Source: Trichomonas tenax (lineage: Eukaryota > Parabasalia > Trichomonadida > Trichomonadidae). Taken from it: a DNA stretch of 46,834 nt. Under the pieces are notes generated by a model. It worked only from the letters and a program-made list of their open reading frames with translations, was not told the origin of the DNA and ran no database searches. Shown in pieces: positions 8,810-17,580 of this stretch. The stretch spans positions 1-46,834 of the forward strand of contig JALKBU010000345.1 in assembly GCA_023091735.1 (NCBI GenBank), in the 5' to 3' direction. The translations under genes were made by a program, and so were the position numbers. Within the stretch, counting starts at the first letter, position 1. Every line of letters begins with the position of its first letter.

Positions 8810-9944
8810 TTAAGTGTTAGGGAGAATTGGACGAATTGGGCAAATTGGAATAGAGTTACGTCGAGAAATTTCAACGCGTGAAACATTCTTCATTCTCTGA
8901 ACAATGTTCACTTGCTCTTCATTGCAATCCGGCATCTTTGAGACGCGCTTGAACCGCCCAGTAGCAACAAGTCTGTCAACAATGCTGTTAGAGTCCGAAG
9001 CATCCAAACTCTGGTGTGCAGAGTTCGTTCCAGAATTCTTTGCTGATGCTGACTCTTTGTTAGTGATGAAAGAATGCAATCTCGGCCTTTCCAGAAGCCA
9101 CCTCGACATCTTTATCTTGTCTATTGTCGGCCTCTCCTCGGGGTCCTTCGACAGCAACGAAATAAGGAGTTGTCTGATCGAAGGCGTCATTGTCTCCGGA
9201 TAAGATGGCTCAGAGACTCTTACAGCGAACGAAAGCATCTGAAGCGTGTCCGCCTCGAAGGGGAGATTGCCTGTCACCATATAATAGAGGATGACGCCGA
9301 GGCTCCAAATGTCAGATTTAAAATCATAACTTCCGCGTTTATAAATTTCAGGAGAAACGTACTCTGTGTGTTAGATTTTCCATAAAAACGCCGGAAACTC
9401 CGAAGAGTGTCCGGCAAAATAAACAATACATACTTGGCGAACCACAATATTTGTTTGGATCATTTTTGTTGTATTTTCCAGCCAAACCGAAATCAATGAT
9501 TCTCACATTGTCATTCTGATCGATCATGATGTTCTCTACCTTCAAATCTCGATGCAAAAGGTCGGTAGTTTTGTGAAAATAATCAATTGCTGAGATAATC
9601 TGTGAGAAATACCTTCTTGCTTGGTTCTCTGTGAGATTACCATTCGAATCTAATATATCTTTTAGCGTAGAACCAGTTACATACTCCATAATCAAAAATT
9701 CAGAATCCGAATCTTGCATTAAAGCGATAAATCTGACAATGTGCGGGTGAACTAGTTGAGATAGAATTCGCGCTTCTGAGTAGAATCTCCTACTCGATTC
9801 CTCGTCGAGTCTGTTTCTCTTTGCGACTTTAATCGCGACAGTTTTGTTAGTTTGAAGCTGATGGGCCTTCCAGACGGTGGAAAAACTTCCAGATCCGATT
9901 GCTTCGTCGAAGCAATATCCGTTTGGAGGTTCAAAGTGACTCAT
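8810..9944 (-). CDS. CAMK/SNF1-like serine/threonine protein kinase, one intron
   Basis: Two exons (9944-9434 and 9363-8810) join in frame to give 354 codons. The N-terminal kinase domain has GSGSFSTVW (glycine loop, residues 17-25), K39 in VAIK, E57 in the C helix, HRDLKVEN (catalytic D133), DFG at 151-153, and CGSP followed by KYVSPE across the splice. After the intron come YKRGSYDFKSDIWSLG and YYMVTGNLPFEADTLQ, and the domain closes with LLSKDPEERPTIDKI near residue 255. All catalytic residues are present, so it should be active. About 90 C-terminal residues are Ser/Arg-rich without a recognised domain. Motif style fits CAMK-group kinases (SNF1/MARK-like), a family expanded in trichomonads. 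Upstream codons would start with TTG, so ATG 9944 is the start. Confidence 0.9.
9364..9433 (-). other. Spliceosomal intron, 70 nt, parabasalid type
   Basis: On the coding strand the intron begins GTATGTATTG and ends CTAACACACAG. This matches the published Trichomonas vaginalis consensus (GTATGT and a fused branch point/3' splice site ACTAACACACAG). Removing it changes CGSP plus nonsense into CGSP-K-YVSPEIY, the normal activation-segment sequence, and restores the reading frame. The split codon for Lys171 is A/AG. Confidence 0.93.
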
Positions 9945-10611
9945 TTTTAAAATTTCTATCGTCTCAATAATGTTTTGCAAAAATTATTGTTTTGTAGTGA
10001 TAATTATGGTCTGTGTAACACAGATATCATGTTTATTTTGAATAATTCGATAGTCAAATTTGGAACATGCATTATTTTCAAATTTTATTGTGATATTCTG
10101 GATGTACACTATATTGAAATACAGGAAATTATGTTATTTTTCAAAAATTGTCACTGGACTTTACATGACAAATTTGTAACTGACGAAAAGTGATAAAAGA
10201 AAATCAAACATCTTTTCGACGTTTCCTGTTAAATAAAATGACCAATGTGAGATGCAGTAGATTAGCCTCCATCATTTTCATTGGGTTTTGTTTGAAATAA
10301 CTGATTTTTAAAATTAAATATAAAAAAAAATTAATTATCAAATATTCAGAATCACGGCCTTTCCAATATTTTTATTGATTGTTGAGAAACACTATTTGTC
10401 TTGAATATGACACGTAAATATGTTTCTGACATTTGTTATTTACATTTTCAACAAAATATTGCTCAAAAAGTTGCCTAAAATGTGCAGTTTTTGGACCTTT
10501 TGTGGGTGCAAAAGCGCCACAAAAAATGTTGGCAAACTGCTGCTATATGATCATATGATTATTTTCATTTCTCAAACGAATGATTTTGAATTGAAAGTTT
10601 TGCTTCGAGTG

Positions 10612-10648
10612 AGATTAGTGTTTTGTATATTTATCAAAACACTAATCT
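10612..10648. repeat. Perfect 14-bp inverted repeat
   Basis: AGATTAGTGTTTTG at 10612-10625 and its exact complement CAAAACACTAATCT at 10635-10648, separated by 9 bases. Confidence 0.8.
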
Positions 10649-11152
10649 TAGATTGTGCAAACATTCACATCATGGAGATTTTCAAACCAAAACATATTTA
10701 TTTTGTCCCCTTAAGGGTACACTTTGTGAAGTGAAAAGCTCTCAATTTTTGTCCACTTAATGGATGCATAACATCACATGTATTGCTTTTGGTAGCTTGC
10801 TATCATGGACTAATATCTATAATATTATCTTTTCTATATATGAGTCCACGATGAATGATTTCTATTGTCATTGTATAAGGAGAAAAATACGATTTTATTG
10901 CATGGAAAAAATGAAATTTTAAAAAAAATCGCCAATAGTAGCCCGTGCAATCATTGTAATTTTCAATTTTTTCTATATTCATCCAGCTTCGGATGTAGAT
11001 CATATTCACACCGATATTGAGGTCCAGAAAAGGTTTTATGGGTAATATATTTTTTGATTTCATTAAAATCAAGAAAGTGTCGACAGAATCTGCGTTATTT
11101 GTTTTAGCCTAATGGAGGGGCTTATGAATATTGATCGAAATTCGATATTTTA

Positions 11153-11182
11153 TCACTTCACTTTTCTTCAAATGTGAAGTGA
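11153..11182. repeat. 9-bp inverted repeat made of initiator-like boxes
   Basis: TCACTTCAC (11153-11161) and GTGAAGTGA (11174-11182) are exact complements. The left arm continues TTTTCTTC like a host initiator box, and an ATG follows at 11186, but the frame behind it closes after about a dozen codons. Confidence 0.6.
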
Positions 11183-11204
11183 AAAATGGAGTTCATATCC
11201 ATGT

Positions 11205-11222
11205 ATATGTCTATAGACATAT
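11205..11222. repeat. 18-bp perfect palindrome
   Basis: ATATGTCTATAGACATAT reads the same on both strands. Confidence 0.8.
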
Positions 11223-11562
11223 ATTTGCTATAGTATAGTACATCTTTAAATGCGATATTAGTGTATTTATGCATGTTGACTGTTGGTGACTTCGACACTT
11301 CGCTCAGATCGAACTCATTCGACTTTGTTTTACAAAACTACATTTTCTACGGTTCTATGAAGTTGCTAAAACACAGAATGATCTGGCAAATACAGGGAGT
11401 CGTAGAAAGTGCGATAAACAAAAACATTCGATTTATCGATCTGCATTTCTCGCTTTGCTTGTCAAATATCATGACAAACAGATAGCCTATGCGCATCAGT
11501 TTGTCATGACATATGATACGCAAAGCAATCCGTAGTCAATCTTTATCCGCTATTTGACATCA

Positions 11563-11603
11563 TCAAAAAAGATCAATTTCTACCAGAAATTGATCTTTTT
11601 TGA
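11563..11603. repeat. Perfect 19-bp hairpin, 3-base loop
   Basis: TCAAAAAAGATCAATTTCT at 11563-11581, loop ACC, and the exact complement AGAAATTGATCTTTTTTGA at 11585-11603. No gene ends nearby, so a terminator role is not obvious. Confidence 0.9.
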
Positions 11604-12117
11604 AGGTATTTATTTTTTGGATAAAAATTGACTTCTGGCTCCAGCAAACACTAAAATTACATCTACAGAGCGCGAATATTCTATCTCTTCCATACATAGT
11701 GAAGTACAGTGTTCAGCTATTATTCATGCGCATTCAATTCAAATTTTCTGAGCTTTCAAATGAATTTTACTCTATTAGGTATATGTTAATTGAAGGCGCA
11801 TGAATAAAAATATATGCCACTTTTTTGGAATTCTCCATTAAATCATATATATATTATTTCCATATTTTAATAAAAACGTAGTTTTAATCAAGTAAATTTT
11901 GAGAAACTCGAATCTAGAGTTATTTTTCAATTATAGTAACACGTTATATATCCATTATGTGTGCTGAATCCGAATATCGCAATTATTTTTTCCTAAAGCG
12001 TTTTTCACTAATGTCTCTCGACAAAATAATTTATGAAAAATTCTTTCCTCTCAATTTTTCAAAAAGTTATCAAAATCAATTGTTCGGTCTAATTTTTTCA
12101 TGACCTACGGACTTTTT

Positions 12118-12239
12118 AAAGTTCAAGTAACCTGTAAGGAAAACAAAAGGAAAAAGTGTTATTTTTTCTTCACTCAAGCTCCTTTTTTGAATAAGGTTCC
12201 CTATTTTCTTTCATTTTCCTTACAGGTTACTTGAACTTT
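12118..12239. mobile_element. 122-bp foldback element with 26-bp perfect inverted ends
   Basis: The left arm 12118-12143 (AAAGTTCAAGTAACCTG, then TAAGGAAAA) is matched exactly in reverse complement by 12214-12239. Similarity continues imperfectly inward. The 70-base centre is T-rich with no ORF. No clear target-site duplication is seen, so it may be a small foldback/MITE or a simple inverted duplication. Confidence 0.6.
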
Positions 12240-13240
12240 CAAAAATCAGCAAAATTCAACATTAGCTATTTCGTATCTATCATCCATTTGGATATCTGTG
12301 TTTGATTTCGGAGCTCAGTCACTGCAATTTTATATTTTTTAAATATATTTACACCTTCACCTCATTTATTTTCATAAATTACTTTAGAGGCTCATCGAGC
12401 ATGATATATATTCGCATATCTCATTACATAGTACTTCATATTTCAAATACACATGTAGATCTTGCTGATAACCTTATTTATATCTCGAATTTTCACAATT
12501 TTTGAAATTTTTATCTAAACAAAATTGACATGTAAACTTTACATGACATAGTGTTTTTTGCACCAACATAGCATAAAGTTAAATGCTTGTAATCTCTGTT
12601 TTTTAAGCTACTTTACAGCATTTTATTGTTGGCAATGTGAGTGTATAGTCAGCAGAGCTACTGTGAGCTTTAGATTCACTCAAAAAAATACAGAATCTTG
12701 CAATTCTGCTTTATTTTCGACAAAATACCTATATTTCAATCAATTCTATCCTTCTGCATGCCTGTCAGGACAATGTGGAATGGAGTACAGTTGTTTATAG
12801 TCTTTTTCAATGCTTTTGATAATATTAGATAGAGTTTGGGCACTTTTGATAGGCAGTGAGCAATATTGAATGTGTATATGTGAACAAAACGCTATAATTT
12901 TTAATATATCGCGTTAATATCGAAATAATCAAAATTGAAAACTTAATAAAAATGACTAATTCTTCTATAATTATATTAAAAATATGTATTAGCATATGTG
13001 GGTATATGTTGAAAGCGCAATTTTAATTCCTGGCATTCTGACAAAACATCTTTACATTGTCAAAAAGTCTATCTCGTTACATGTCGGATTGCATTTTTTG
13101 GTTTAATAAATGCTCAAAAAACGAAATTGAGATGAAACATAGATTGCAAATAGTATATTAGATAAGAAAATCGAATAAAAACAGAAGGCATTATAACGGT
13201 TTTTGTTATGTAAACGGCTGTGATTTTCCGTTTGAAGTGG

Positions 13241-13249
13241 CACTTTTTG
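13241..13249 (+). promoter_or_regulatory. Variant initiator-like box before the 13266 gene
   Basis: GGCACTTTTTGTG ends about 13 bases before ATG 13266, a one-base variant of the TCACTTTT box seen at other starts. Confidence 0.35.
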
Positions 13250-13265
13250 TGATTAATAGTAAAAA

Positions 13266-16200
13266 ATGGCTGCAAGAAACAAACGTTCGTTAGGCATCGA
13301 CTATGCAGTCCTCACAACAGAATCAGACAAGCTTAAATTTTCCCCGTTCAGCTTAGAAGCAGCGTCTTCCATTCTTCATTTAGCACTTGATAATCCAAAT
13401 CTTAAATTCCGCGGATTGGCTTCTTCACCTGATTTCGTTCCAATCCTTCACTACTGCGCTATATCTGTTCGCCGTTATATCATTGACATTGAAGGAGATA
13501 TTTCATCATTACTTAAATTAGCTAAGAAAGCGGAATGCCCGCCACTTGCAGAAGAATTATTCATAATCGAAATATATATCATTCACGGCCTCGAATTTTC
13601 GGAAGAAAACGCACACCACATTCTCGAAGTTTTTCCAACATTCGAAAAAGACCTCGAAATTTGCCGCGCGAAGACAGAAAATGTCGGATACCTCCAAAAC
13701 GCAGAAATTAAGCAAAGAGATGAAAAAGTTCCATATTCAGATGAAGAATTAATCGCAATTTACGCAAAATCAGAGGTCGAATTCTGGTGCATTATGGTCG
13801 AGTTCCAGTGCTACAACGTCATCGAGGCTTTAATCCAAGAAGTAAGGACAAACAAGAAATTAAACTTCCCGACGCAGTTCTTGTTGGAGAATTTCCGCGG
13901 CTCCCCGGCAGCTATGCAGGTACTAAAGAACTACATCAAGGCACAGTACGATAACTTTTTAGATGACTCTCGTTGGGTTCCATTTGTCGAAGAAACTCCA
14001 GAAATCCTCGACGTCATCATTATGGACCTTGGAATCAACGCAAGCAAGCTCAACAAGAACCCAGTGCTCATTGCACCGTTCCTTCAAGAGCTTTTCTGGC
14101 TTGTTCAGAGCGGAAAAACAGATATTGTGAAACTCATTCATTACATCATTCTGATTGGTGACGAGATCTTCCTGAGCATCCTTGAGAAGAAGCCGGTCAT
14201 CGCGGACCAGTTCAAACACTTATTCTTGACATTCTTCGAGAAATTACACAACAACAAGAAATGGTGTAAGTTTATCGAGGAGTCTAACCTGATGCTCAAC
14301 TACATTGGCTTAAATCTCTATCCTTCGATTCCAAATCAGATTAAGATCGATATTCCAGGACTTAACTTCATTATTCTCGGCAATTTCATGGAGGACAACA
14401 ACGTTGAGCACATCATCAACTTCATGACTTCACTTTCGACATCTTTCTTCGTCGAAGTTCTCGAATCTGAACAAGATATCGAAGTTCAGTTCAAGAACCT
14501 CTTCATCATGAATTTCGACTCTTATATCGTTAACAAGCAGTTCCGTGACTTCGTCCGCTCTTCAGATTTGCTCCTGAACATGATTGTCACCGATATCATT
14601 CCAAAGTCAGAAACAAAGCAGAAGGACATCTGCCAGGACCTCTATGAGGAGTATTTAACACGCGAGCTCAACTCCGGACACAATATTGACCTTTCTGACT
14701 TCGTTGTCTTGCTGAGTTCTCCGCAAGCGAAGGAGTTCCTCAACTTCGATGCTCTTCGTCCATCTCTTCAGGTTGCACTCTTCCAGTCAGTTGCACGCAA
14801 GCTCACAGCTCAGGATCTCGCTGCAAACAAGAAGATCTACACGCAGTTCTTCTCGTCATTCCTCAAGAGCCACGCATTGCTTCTCCTCATCCCTCAGGAA
14901 CTTCGCCGCCCATTCTACTTAACAGTTGTCGTTCCATACATCTCCGCTAACACAATCGGACTTTCTATTGCACAGATGTACGACTTAGTGACATCAATTG
15001 TTGATGATCCGTTCGCTGATCAAGAGAGACCAGATTTCTTCTTCTTCATTGTCGAGCACGCTGAGCAGTTGCTCCCAATGATCAAGCAGAACCCGAAGCT
15101 GATAGGAACACTCTGGAACTTCCTCACAAACACACAGCTCGACCTTCGCGCAAATGACAGCAAGAACTTTATCTTCAACATATGCATCATCAAGCTCCGC
15201 AACGAGCTTCCAGACGACGCTAAGCTCTACCAGATGACGAGCCAGAACTTCAGCGTTGAAGTCTTCGAGAAGATGGATCAGACAGCGAAGACAGAAGTCA
15301 TCTTCCAGATCGCTGCTGCCTTCAACAGACCACTCGAGGCATTGATCGAAGATGCTGGAAACAGACATGCGTACATCGACGCCGCTCAATCCGTTCTTGA
15401 CTTATTCGCTCAGGACAGACAGTTCGTTCCAACGATCGCTTTGGTCATGAACCGCGAGAACAAGGAGTTCATCAAGCTCTTGATCAACGTCTTCTCCAAG
15501 GAGCGCCCATTCATGGAGCTTTTCACAAAGGCAGACATTTTCATGAACTTCGTAACAATCGGCTTAGACTTGTTCCCTGTCCTCATCAAGGGATTAGTCA
15601 TCACAAACGATCGCTTCGAGCAGATGTTCTTGTTCCTCCAGAAGTACGCATATGAGATCTCCCTCAATGACACACTCAGACACGCTTTGTTGATGTACTT
15701 CATCACAAACGATGCAAAGCTTAACCGCTTCATTCCGACAGTCACTGCTCCAGCGTTCAGAGCATTCTTCTTCACAGACTTCACAGACCCAGCAAGGAAC
15801 TCGATCCTCACGCAGGTCTTCAACGTTTACTTGGACAAGGCCAGATCGTTTGAAACGCCATGCTCTGGTTTGTTCAACGTTTACGTCACAATCTGCAACC
15901 TTCCATTCATCAACGTTAAGAACCACGACAACGTTGCTAATGACTACATCAACTACTTCCTCTACAACAAGAACGAGTACGAGTTTGATGCGATGTATCC
16001 ACGCCAGAGGCAGCTCGATATCGAGCAAGCTTTGTATACAATGATTGTCGACATTGGCCCAGAGAAGTTCATCGACTTCCTCAAGTCATTCGACAACATT
16101 CCAACAGGCCCAACAAACTGCTTCAGAGAGGCAACAGAGAACGCTTTGCTCTTGTACAACGACTCCCACGAAGAAGAGCCAAAGGAGTCCGTTGTCGAGT

Positions 16201-16637
16201 ACGAGAGACAGCACTCAAGATTCCGCAGATTCGTCCAGAAGCCAGATAAGTTCAGCGACTTCGTCCACGGCATCATCGGTGCTACAATCATGGTATATCT
16301 CGCCATCCTTTCATACAGTAATATTAAAGAGGCAACTGCTGTCTGCGCATTCATTGGCAGCATCACTGCCTTCATCATTTGTTTCTGCCCAATATACTTC
16401 CCAGTCTTAGCTAAGCCAGGATACACTCCATGGTTCTGGATCACTCTCGTTCTTGTTATATTCAACTTTGCTTTCTCCATCACGACATTCTGTCTGACAG
16501 AAACATATCACTATAACGTTCCTCTTGTTATCTTAATTGTCTTGTTTGCGCTTATCTCAATGCACCGCGTGATCTATAAGCTCCAGGGTATCCCAGAAGA
16601 AGAATATGATGAAGGTGATCTTCTCATAATCAATTAA
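13266..16637 (+). CDS. Large helical protein with four C-terminal transmembrane helices, 1123 aa, unknown
   Basis: Strong host-type coding sequence from ATG 13266 to TAA 16637 with abundant C-ending codons. Residues 1 to about 990 are almost entirely alpha-helical in character, with recurring Leu/Ile/Phe-rich helix pairs broken by acidic loops, suggesting a HEAT/ARM-like solenoid. There is no signal peptide. Four hydrophobic spans follow at roughly 1000-1017, 1020-1043, 1055-1075 and 1080-1103, and the tail ends in EEEYDEGDLLIIN, probably cytosolic. This architecture (long soluble solenoid then a small membrane domain) would suit a membrane-tethered scaffold. I do not recognise the family; it may be parabasalid-specific. 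Confidence 0.85.
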   Translation: MAARNKRSLGIDYAVLTTESDKLKFSPFSLEAASSILHLALDNPNLKFRGLASSPDFVPILHYCAISVRRYIIDIEGDISSLLKLAKKAECPPLAEELFIIEIYIIHGLEFSEENAHHILEVFPTFEKDLEICRAKTENVGYLQNAEIKQRDEKVPYSDEELIAIYAKSEVEFWCIMVEFQCYNVIEALIQEVRTNKKLNFPTQFLLENFRGSPAAMQVLKNYIKAQYDNFLDDSRWVPFVEETPEILDVIIMDLGINASKLNKNPVLIAPFLQELFWLVQSGKTDIVKLIHYIILIGDEIFLSILEKKPVIADQFKHLFLTFFEKLHNNKKWCKFIEESNLMLNYIGLNLYPSIPNQIKIDIPGLNFIILGNFMEDNNVEHIINFMTSLSTSFFVEVLESEQDIEVQFKNLFIMNFDSYIVNKQFRDFVRSSDLLLNMIVTDIIPKSETKQKDICQDLYEEYLTRELNSGHNIDLSDFVVLLSSPQAKEFLNFDALRPSLQVALFQSVARKLTAQDLAANKKIYTQFFSSFLKSHALLLLIPQELRRPFYLTVVVPYISANTIGLSIAQMYDLVTSIVDDPFADQERPDFFFFIVEHAEQLLPMIKQNPKLIGTLWNFLTNTQLDLRANDSKNFIFNICIIKLRNELPDDAKLYQMTSQNFSVEVFEKMDQTAKTEVIFQIAAAFNRPLEALIEDAGNRHAYIDAAQSVLDLFAQDRQFVPTIALVMNRENKEFIKLLINVFSKERPFMELFTKADIFMNFVTIGLDLFPVLIKGLVITNDRFEQMFLFLQKYAYEISLNDTLRHALLMYFITNDAKLNRFIPTVTAPAFRAFFFTDFTDPARNSILTQVFNVYLDKARSFETPCSGLFNVYVTICNLPFINVKNHDNVANDYINYFLYNKNEYEFDAMYPRQRQLDIEQALYTMIVDIGPEKFIDFLKSFDNIPTGPTNCFREATENALLLYNDSHEEEPKESVVEYERQHSRFRRFVQKPDKFSDFVHGIIGATIMVYLAILSYSNIKEATAVCAFIGSITAFIICFCPIYFPVLAKPGYTPWFWITLVLVIFNFAFSITTFCLTETYHYNVPLVILIVLFALISMHRVIYKLQGIPEEEYDEGDLLIIN

Positions 16638-17056
16638 TTCTTGTTTATATATATTATTATTATCCGCTTGAAGTATTTTATTTAATTTTTATCTATAATA
16701 TAATTAAATTGTCAAGTTTTATCTTTATCTTTATAATTAAAGATTTCGATATTTTTTAATCTAATGAAATTATGGCTTAAACTTGTGCTAAATGATATTT
16801 TTGGTATCGGTGAACAGATTTGCATGTGATATATTGCTGTTTATGATAATAACTGAAAACATTTTGAATATCAAAAATTTATGTATTTAGCTTATTGTAG
16901 ATGTAATATAGGTAAACTAATTGTAAAAAATGTGCTTCTTTTAGATCAATCTTTAGCAGAACATGAATATTTGCACAAATAAAAATTATTGATTTACATG
17001 ACAAAAATGAATAATTTACTTGTCAAAATATTGTATATTTCTGACAGACATGTGAT
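16638..17056. other. Intergenic with dispersed motifs upstream of POP5
   Basis: AT-rich spacer. Near its right end TTTACATGACAAAAATG (from 16993) and TTTACTTGTCAAAA (about 17016) occur 40-75 bases before the POP5 start. Nothing else recognised. Confidence 0.55.
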
Positions 17057-17425
17057 ATGAAATCAAAAATGGTGAGAGTAAAACATCGTTATATTATATT
17101 CAAAGTTATTCCAGAGGATCCAAATTCCGCTGATTTTGGCGATGGGAGTTCGATTCCGAAGAGCCTCTTTAAGCCATTCGTCGAAATGTTCGGAGATTTT
17201 GGTGCTGGAAATGTTTTATCATCGATAAACCTCGTTGTGTGGCAACAGGACAAAATGGCTGGTGTTTTGAGAGTCGCCCGCGACTGGGCAACGAATTATG
17301 TCGCAATGATGGAAACTTTGGATCAAGTTGCTGGCGTTAAATCGAAAATACGAGTTCCACACATCTCAGGAACCATAGATCAAGCGCAGAGATGGATTGA
17401 TAACAATCCTGATGAACTTGCATAA
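17057..17425 (+). CDS. POP5: RNase P/RNase MRP protein subunit POP5
   Basis: The protein (122 aa, or 118 from the second Met at 17069) matches the POP5 pattern: MVRVKHRYIIFKVI at the start, LFKPFVEMFGDFGAGNVLSS in the middle, INLVVWQQDKMAGVLRVARD as the central beta-alpha unit, and VPHISGTIDQAQRWI near the end, the conserved GTI motif before the last helix. POP5 is a core protein of the ribonucleoproteins that trim the 5' ends of tRNA precursors (RNase P) and process rRNA (MRP), acting in nucleus and nucleolus with POP4, RPP30 and RPP14-like partners. It is shorter than the human protein but covers the domain. MVRVKHRY is where other POP5 proteins begin, so 17069 may be the real start. Confidence 0.85.
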   Translation: MKSKMVRVKHRYIIFKVIPEDPNSADFGDGSSIPKSLFKPFVEMFGDFGAGNVLSSINLVVWQQDKMAGVLRVARDWATNYVAMMETLDQVAGVKSKIRVPHISGTIDQAQRWIDNNPDELA

Positions 17426-17580
17426 TTTTGATATTTTCATTTATACCACTTTAATGTTCCAAAAATACATCATTCCTTCAAGTATAGATATATCTCAATT
17501 GATTTTCGAAAATTACAAAAAAATACATTGTTTGAAATAAAGTAATGATTTTTTAAAAATAAAAACAAATAAAAAACAAT

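Larger units (their letters stand above)
9945..13265. other. Gene-poor 3.3 kb, rich in inverted repeats
   Basis: Several reading frames of 60-100 codons exist on both strands, but all have AT-driven composition (I, F, N, K, Y runs), none looks like a known family and none sits behind an initiator-like box with sustained coding. Notable contents are inverted repeats at 10612-10648, 11153-11182, 11205-11222, 11563-11603 and 12118-12239, and single dispersed motifs near 10161, 12527 and 13050. Confidence 0.6.

Noticed and set aside
9364..9433. Kinase as a frameshifted pseudogene
   Set aside because: The interruption has exact parabasalid splice signals and its removal restores a fully conserved domain, so an intron is the simpler explanation.
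9348..9980. A separate truncated kinase ORF and a second ORF at 8810-9280
   Set aside because: They are the two exons of one gene; the stretch after CGSP in the first is intron sequence translated by mistake.
10420..12800. Five plus-strand ORFs of 60-104 codons and one minus-strand ORF of 89 codons
   Set aside because: No promoter box, no family similarity, AT-driven composition, and some overlap inverted repeats.
14994..16483. Overlapping ORFs on both strands inside the 13266-16637 gene
   Set aside because: Shadows of the sense frame without protein-like features.
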